Part shown: positions 61,881 through 64,000 of the stretch, one piece after another
How the letters are laid out: each line of letters begins with the position of its first letter
Position numbering within the stretch: position 1 is the first letter of the stretch
Source: Sediminibacterium ginsengisoli
GTDB lineage: Bacteria > Bacteroidota > Bacteroidia > Chitinophagales > Chitinophagaceae
DNA length: 64,000 nucleotides
Assembly: GCF_900167075.1 (NCBI RefSeq)
Contig: NZ_FUWH01000005.1
Location: 1 to 64,000, forward strand
Direction of reading: 5' to 3'
Translations under genes and position numbers: made by a program
The notes under the pieces: model-generated
Told to the model about the DNA's origin: nothing
Databases searched by the model: none
Seen by the model: the letters and a program-made list of their open reading frames with translations, nothing else

Positions 61881-63023
61881 TTAAAACGCATCCCCGACTT
61901 TCAGGTACAACCCATTGGTACGGTCTGAAGAAACCGCAAAATCAATACGGCCATAAATACGTTTTTTCTTGTTGACCAATATTCGAAGGCCGGCTCCGCC
62001 TGCCAAACGGGTATTGTTCCAGGCAAAGTCGGAAAACTTATCCTGAACCTGTCCAATGGAAGTAAAAAGAGCCAGCACCACCCATTTGTGAACAGGTTTG
62101 CGATACTCAGCCTGCACAGCAGCATATTGATTATCCCTGAATCGGCCGCTGAAATATCCGCGCATAATAGTACCATTACCCATACGTGACTGTTCCCGCC
62201 AGGGCACCTGCCCACTGGTAAACACCGAATATCCCTGGAATGCCAAAACACTGCTATCACGCAATGGATAATATTTACGCAGATCAGCAAGGAATTCTGT
62301 ATAACTAAACTCGCTTCCCAAAGTAGGCAGGTATCTTGTAATAGCAAGTTCAGTGTACCAGCCTTTGCGAGGATTCAGTGCATGATCACGCCGATCCCAT
62401 AAAACAGTTGGCCCCAGTCCTAGTACAAAACTACCACTTGAACCAGGTTGTGATGAGAGCAGGTTGCTGTCTTTGATCTGGATGGAAACATCATAAATTT
62501 TGCTGACGTTAAAATTGAGCCCAACAAAGAATTTATTACTCAGCTGTCTAGTCACACTGCTTTGCAGATTCAGCCACGTGTACTTGACTCGCTGAAAATC
62601 ATCTTTTGGAACCGTACTGTTCCCAAAACCCCACACTCTTTCTTTATTGATAGTGTAGGACATCTGGTTGCGTATGAAAAACTTCTCACCGGGCGTATAG
62701 AGTTGTGTGTGATTCTCTATCTCGAACTGCCCCATGGTAGAATATGTTGCCTGCAAATAAGAGTATGAGTCGCGAGTTTTGTTAGATCCTTTATTGCCTT
62801 CAGTATTCAAGAAGTATTGCAATATGAGGCCCATTCTTAACCCGGACTCCGGGCTACTACTGAGCATGGGTGTCGGCAGCAAGGTAAGACTCCTGTTAAC
62901 CAGGGAATCCGGGTGCAGCTTACCCAACCATTTCCATTTTTGCTTTGAGGCTACGGAATCTTGCTGCGCGCTAACAACACTCCAGGATGCGGCAAAACAC
63001 AACAGCAAAACAAATCTTTTCAT
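61881..63023 (-). CDS. Omp85/BamA-TamA family outer-membrane barrel
   Basis: A 380-residue exported protein (signal peptide to about VSAQQ) with a 16-strand barrel pattern of the bacterial surface antigen (D15) domain. Diagnostic pieces are LGLGPTVLWDRRDHALNPRKGWYTEL and NGTIMRGYFSGRFRDNQYAAVQAEYR, the latter holding the RGY motif of loop 6. POTRA domains are absent, so it is a short barrel-only member rather than essential BamA. It lies 50 bp downstream of the DUF6922-like gene and may be cotranscribed with it. Confidence 0.88.
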   Translation of the reverse strand: MKRFVLLLCFAASWSVVSAQQDSVASKQKWKWLGKLHPDSLVNRSLTLLPTPMLSSSPESGLRMGLILQYFLNTEGNKGSNKTRDSYSYLQATYSTMGQFEIENHTQLYTPGEKFFIRNQMSYTINKERVWGFGNSTVPKDDFQRVKYTWLNLQSSVTRQLSNKFFVGLNFNVSKIYDVSIQIKDSNLLSSQPGSSGSFVLGLGPTVLWDRRDHALNPRKGWYTELAITRYLPTLGSEFSYTEFLADLRKYYPLRDSSVLAFQGYSVFTSGQVPWREQSRMGNGTIMRGYFSGRFRDNQYAAVQAEYRKPVHKWVVLALFTSIGQVQDKFSDFAWNNTRLAGGAGLRILVNKKKRIYGRIDFAVSSDRTNGLYLKVGDAF

Positions 63024-63073
63024 ATACTGACAGTAATTGAAATAAGGTGGTTAGTTCATTATATGGACATGGC

Positions 63074-63361
63074 TCACGAAACAAATCGATGAAAAACAGG
63101 AATGCTGTATCTTCTGGCGACCCACTCACATACCTGGTTGCTGACCCTGACTTTTGTCGTTTGAAGGTTTCTTATGATGTCAGATTGACTATAAATTTTC
63201 TCCAGCCTTTCTATGTTTTCTGTAAAGGTTCGGTCATTACAAAACAATAAGGCCCTTGGAATAATAAAAGCCTGATCCCGCCAGGCATCCAATTGATCCA
63301 TTCTGACATCCCAAAACATTTGCCTGGGGAAACAATCTGTAATGCGGATAGCCTTATTCAT
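63074..63361 (-). CDS. DUF6922-like small protein
   Basis: A 95-residue protein with FPRQMFWDVRMDQLDAWRDQ near the start and SNQVCEWVARRYSIPVFHRF at the end, which matches the DUF6922 pattern. Members often stand before AbiEii-type nucleotidyltransferase toxins and may act as their antitoxins. Here no such toxin follows; an Omp85 barrel does. The ATG overlaps the stop of the upstream membrane-protein gene. Confidence 0.65.
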   Translation of the reverse strand: MNKAIRITDCFPRQMFWDVRMDQLDAWRDQAFIIPRALLFCNDRTFTENIERLEKIYSQSDIIRNLQTTKVRVSNQVCEWVARRYSIPVFHRFVS

Positions 63362-64000
63362 ATAATGTGTTTAGCGCATAAGAATCTAATTCTTCTGTAA
63401 AAACTTTCGCTCTCGGATTTTTTACCGAAACAAAAAAGAAGAATAAGCAGGTATAATACAATTAAGGTTATTAGGCTGAATTGCTGTGTATAATCATACA
63501 ATTTTGCACCAATGGTATCGGTTCCAATCAATCCTGTTATCAATAAGGGCAGAGCAAACCATATCCACTTTCGTGTTTTTTTCAATGTATGCAATCCCGC
63601 CATTAAATAAGCAATTATAAATCCTAAAGTCAAATGATGGTGCTCCCATACTCTCCCTGGAAGCAGCAAAATAAGCAGTAATAGCATACAGAAGTCAGTT
63701 CCGCAGAGCGGAAGTTCCCACCCATCCCAGAATATCTTTAAAGTCACAAGGAGTAATACAGCCAGATTAACGAGTAGTATGATCGTTTTCAAACTGGTTT
63801 CATTGGCAAAAGATAAAGCTTGTATTCCCAAACCCTCATTTCCCACATTAAGCTTATCCAGAAAGGATGGCAGCCCCAGGCTTATAAGATCACCGTCCAC
63901 TTTACCGCTTGCAAATGGCGTTAGGAAAGAATGATAATAATCGATCCAATCTTGTAATCCTGTTGCAGGCCCACGTGCTGCAAATGGTAATAATAGAAAT
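63358..64000 (-). CDS. Polytopic membrane protein, GT87-like, 5' end outside window
   Basis: The frame runs uninterrupted to the window edge, giving at least 214 residues; the GTG at 63900 is only an internal codon. Before it, the sequence LLLPFAARGPATG and QDWIDYYHSFLTPFASG, then several hydrophobic segments (TIILLVNLAVLLLVTLKIF, LTLGFIIAYLMAGLH, WIWFALPLLITGLIG, LITLIVLYLLILLF), resemble the C-terminal half of DUF2029/GT87-type polyprenyl-phosphate mannosyltransferases. The catalytic part lies outside the window, so the assignment is tentative. Confidence 0.6.
   Translation of the reverse strand, partial: FLLLPFAARGPATGLQDWIDYYHSFLTPFASGKVDGDLISLGLPSFLDKLNVGNEGLGIQALSFANETSLKTIILLVNLAVLLLVTLKIFWDGWELPLCGTDFCMLLLLILLLPGRVWEHHHLTLGFIIAYLMAGLHTLKKTRKWIWFALPLLITGLIGTDTIGAKLYDYTQQFSLITLIVLYLLILLFCFGKKSESESFYRRIRFLCAKHII

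Noticed and set aside
63358..63900. Complete 180-aa membrane protein starting at GTG 63900
   Set aside because: The same frame is open with family-like sequence up to the window edge, so the gene is larger and cut by the window.

Overview
The window looks like chromosomal DNA of a Bacteroidota species, most probably a Chitinophagaceae-type soil or aquatic bacterium. The evidence is a SusC/SusD pair with an ECF sigma factor and a FecR anti-sigma factor, a type IX secretion (T9SS) C-terminal sorting domain, a PorV/PorQ-like barrel, Bacteroides-type tra genes (traE to traN), DUF983, DUF1343 and DUF6520 families, and promoters of the form TTG-N19-TAnnTTTG. Two promoters, those of tRNA-Val and parE, match this exactly. 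The family-level placement is inference.

Region 1 (1 to 18.9 kb) is mostly ordinary core genome. It holds an NmrA-like protein, a TauE/SafE exporter, an AraC regulator followed by a DUF983 protein and a thiolase, a CvfB-like S1 protein, and a parE-DUF1835-VOC-cupin-parC operon. After these come a YkgJ-type cysteine-cluster protein with an odd start, a DUF1343 (NamZ-like) protein, TcdA, a BNR-repeat protein, a DMT protein and tRNA-Val(TAC). One unusual gene sits here: a 380-aa protein (4513-5655) that resembles an exported cargo.

Region 2 (18.9 to 39.9 kb) begins directly after the tRNA gene and reads as accessory DNA. First comes a periplasmic redox set (di-heme oxidase, Rieske protein, porin). 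Then a long minus-strand block runs from 39.3 kb down to 22.8 kb: a barrel protein, a 1534-aa repeat adhesin with a T9SS sorting domain, a lipoprotein, a PorV/PorQ-like protein, then traE, F, G, I, a TerB-like protein, J, K, M, N and three small element genes. No relaxase, coupling protein or integrase is present in the window.

Region 3 (39.9 to 50.9 kb) has a LytS/LytTR two-component pair whose response regulator is frameshifted, a MauE/DoxX protein with a DUF6520 peptide, and a complete sigma-FecR-SusC-SusD locus. Three small regulator-like genes follow. A three-copy, 21-bp-spaced direct repeat lies in front of the sigma factor.

Region 4 (51 to 64 kb) is the most unusual. It holds a lipoprotein with a C-terminal PD-(D/E)XK-like nuclease domain and two paralogous downstream genes that look like immunity genes, then an ApeA-type HEPN defence candidate. 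After that comes a 1260-aa protein with a duplicated domain and a very long charged, Ala/Gly/Arg-rich tail, directly preceded by a MidA-like methyltransferase with TPRs. An Omp85 barrel, a DUF6922-like protein and a partial membrane protein cut by the window edge complete the region. The best candidates for undescribed biology are the methyltransferase plus giant-protein pair, and the lipoprotein toxin with its recombining immunity paralogs.
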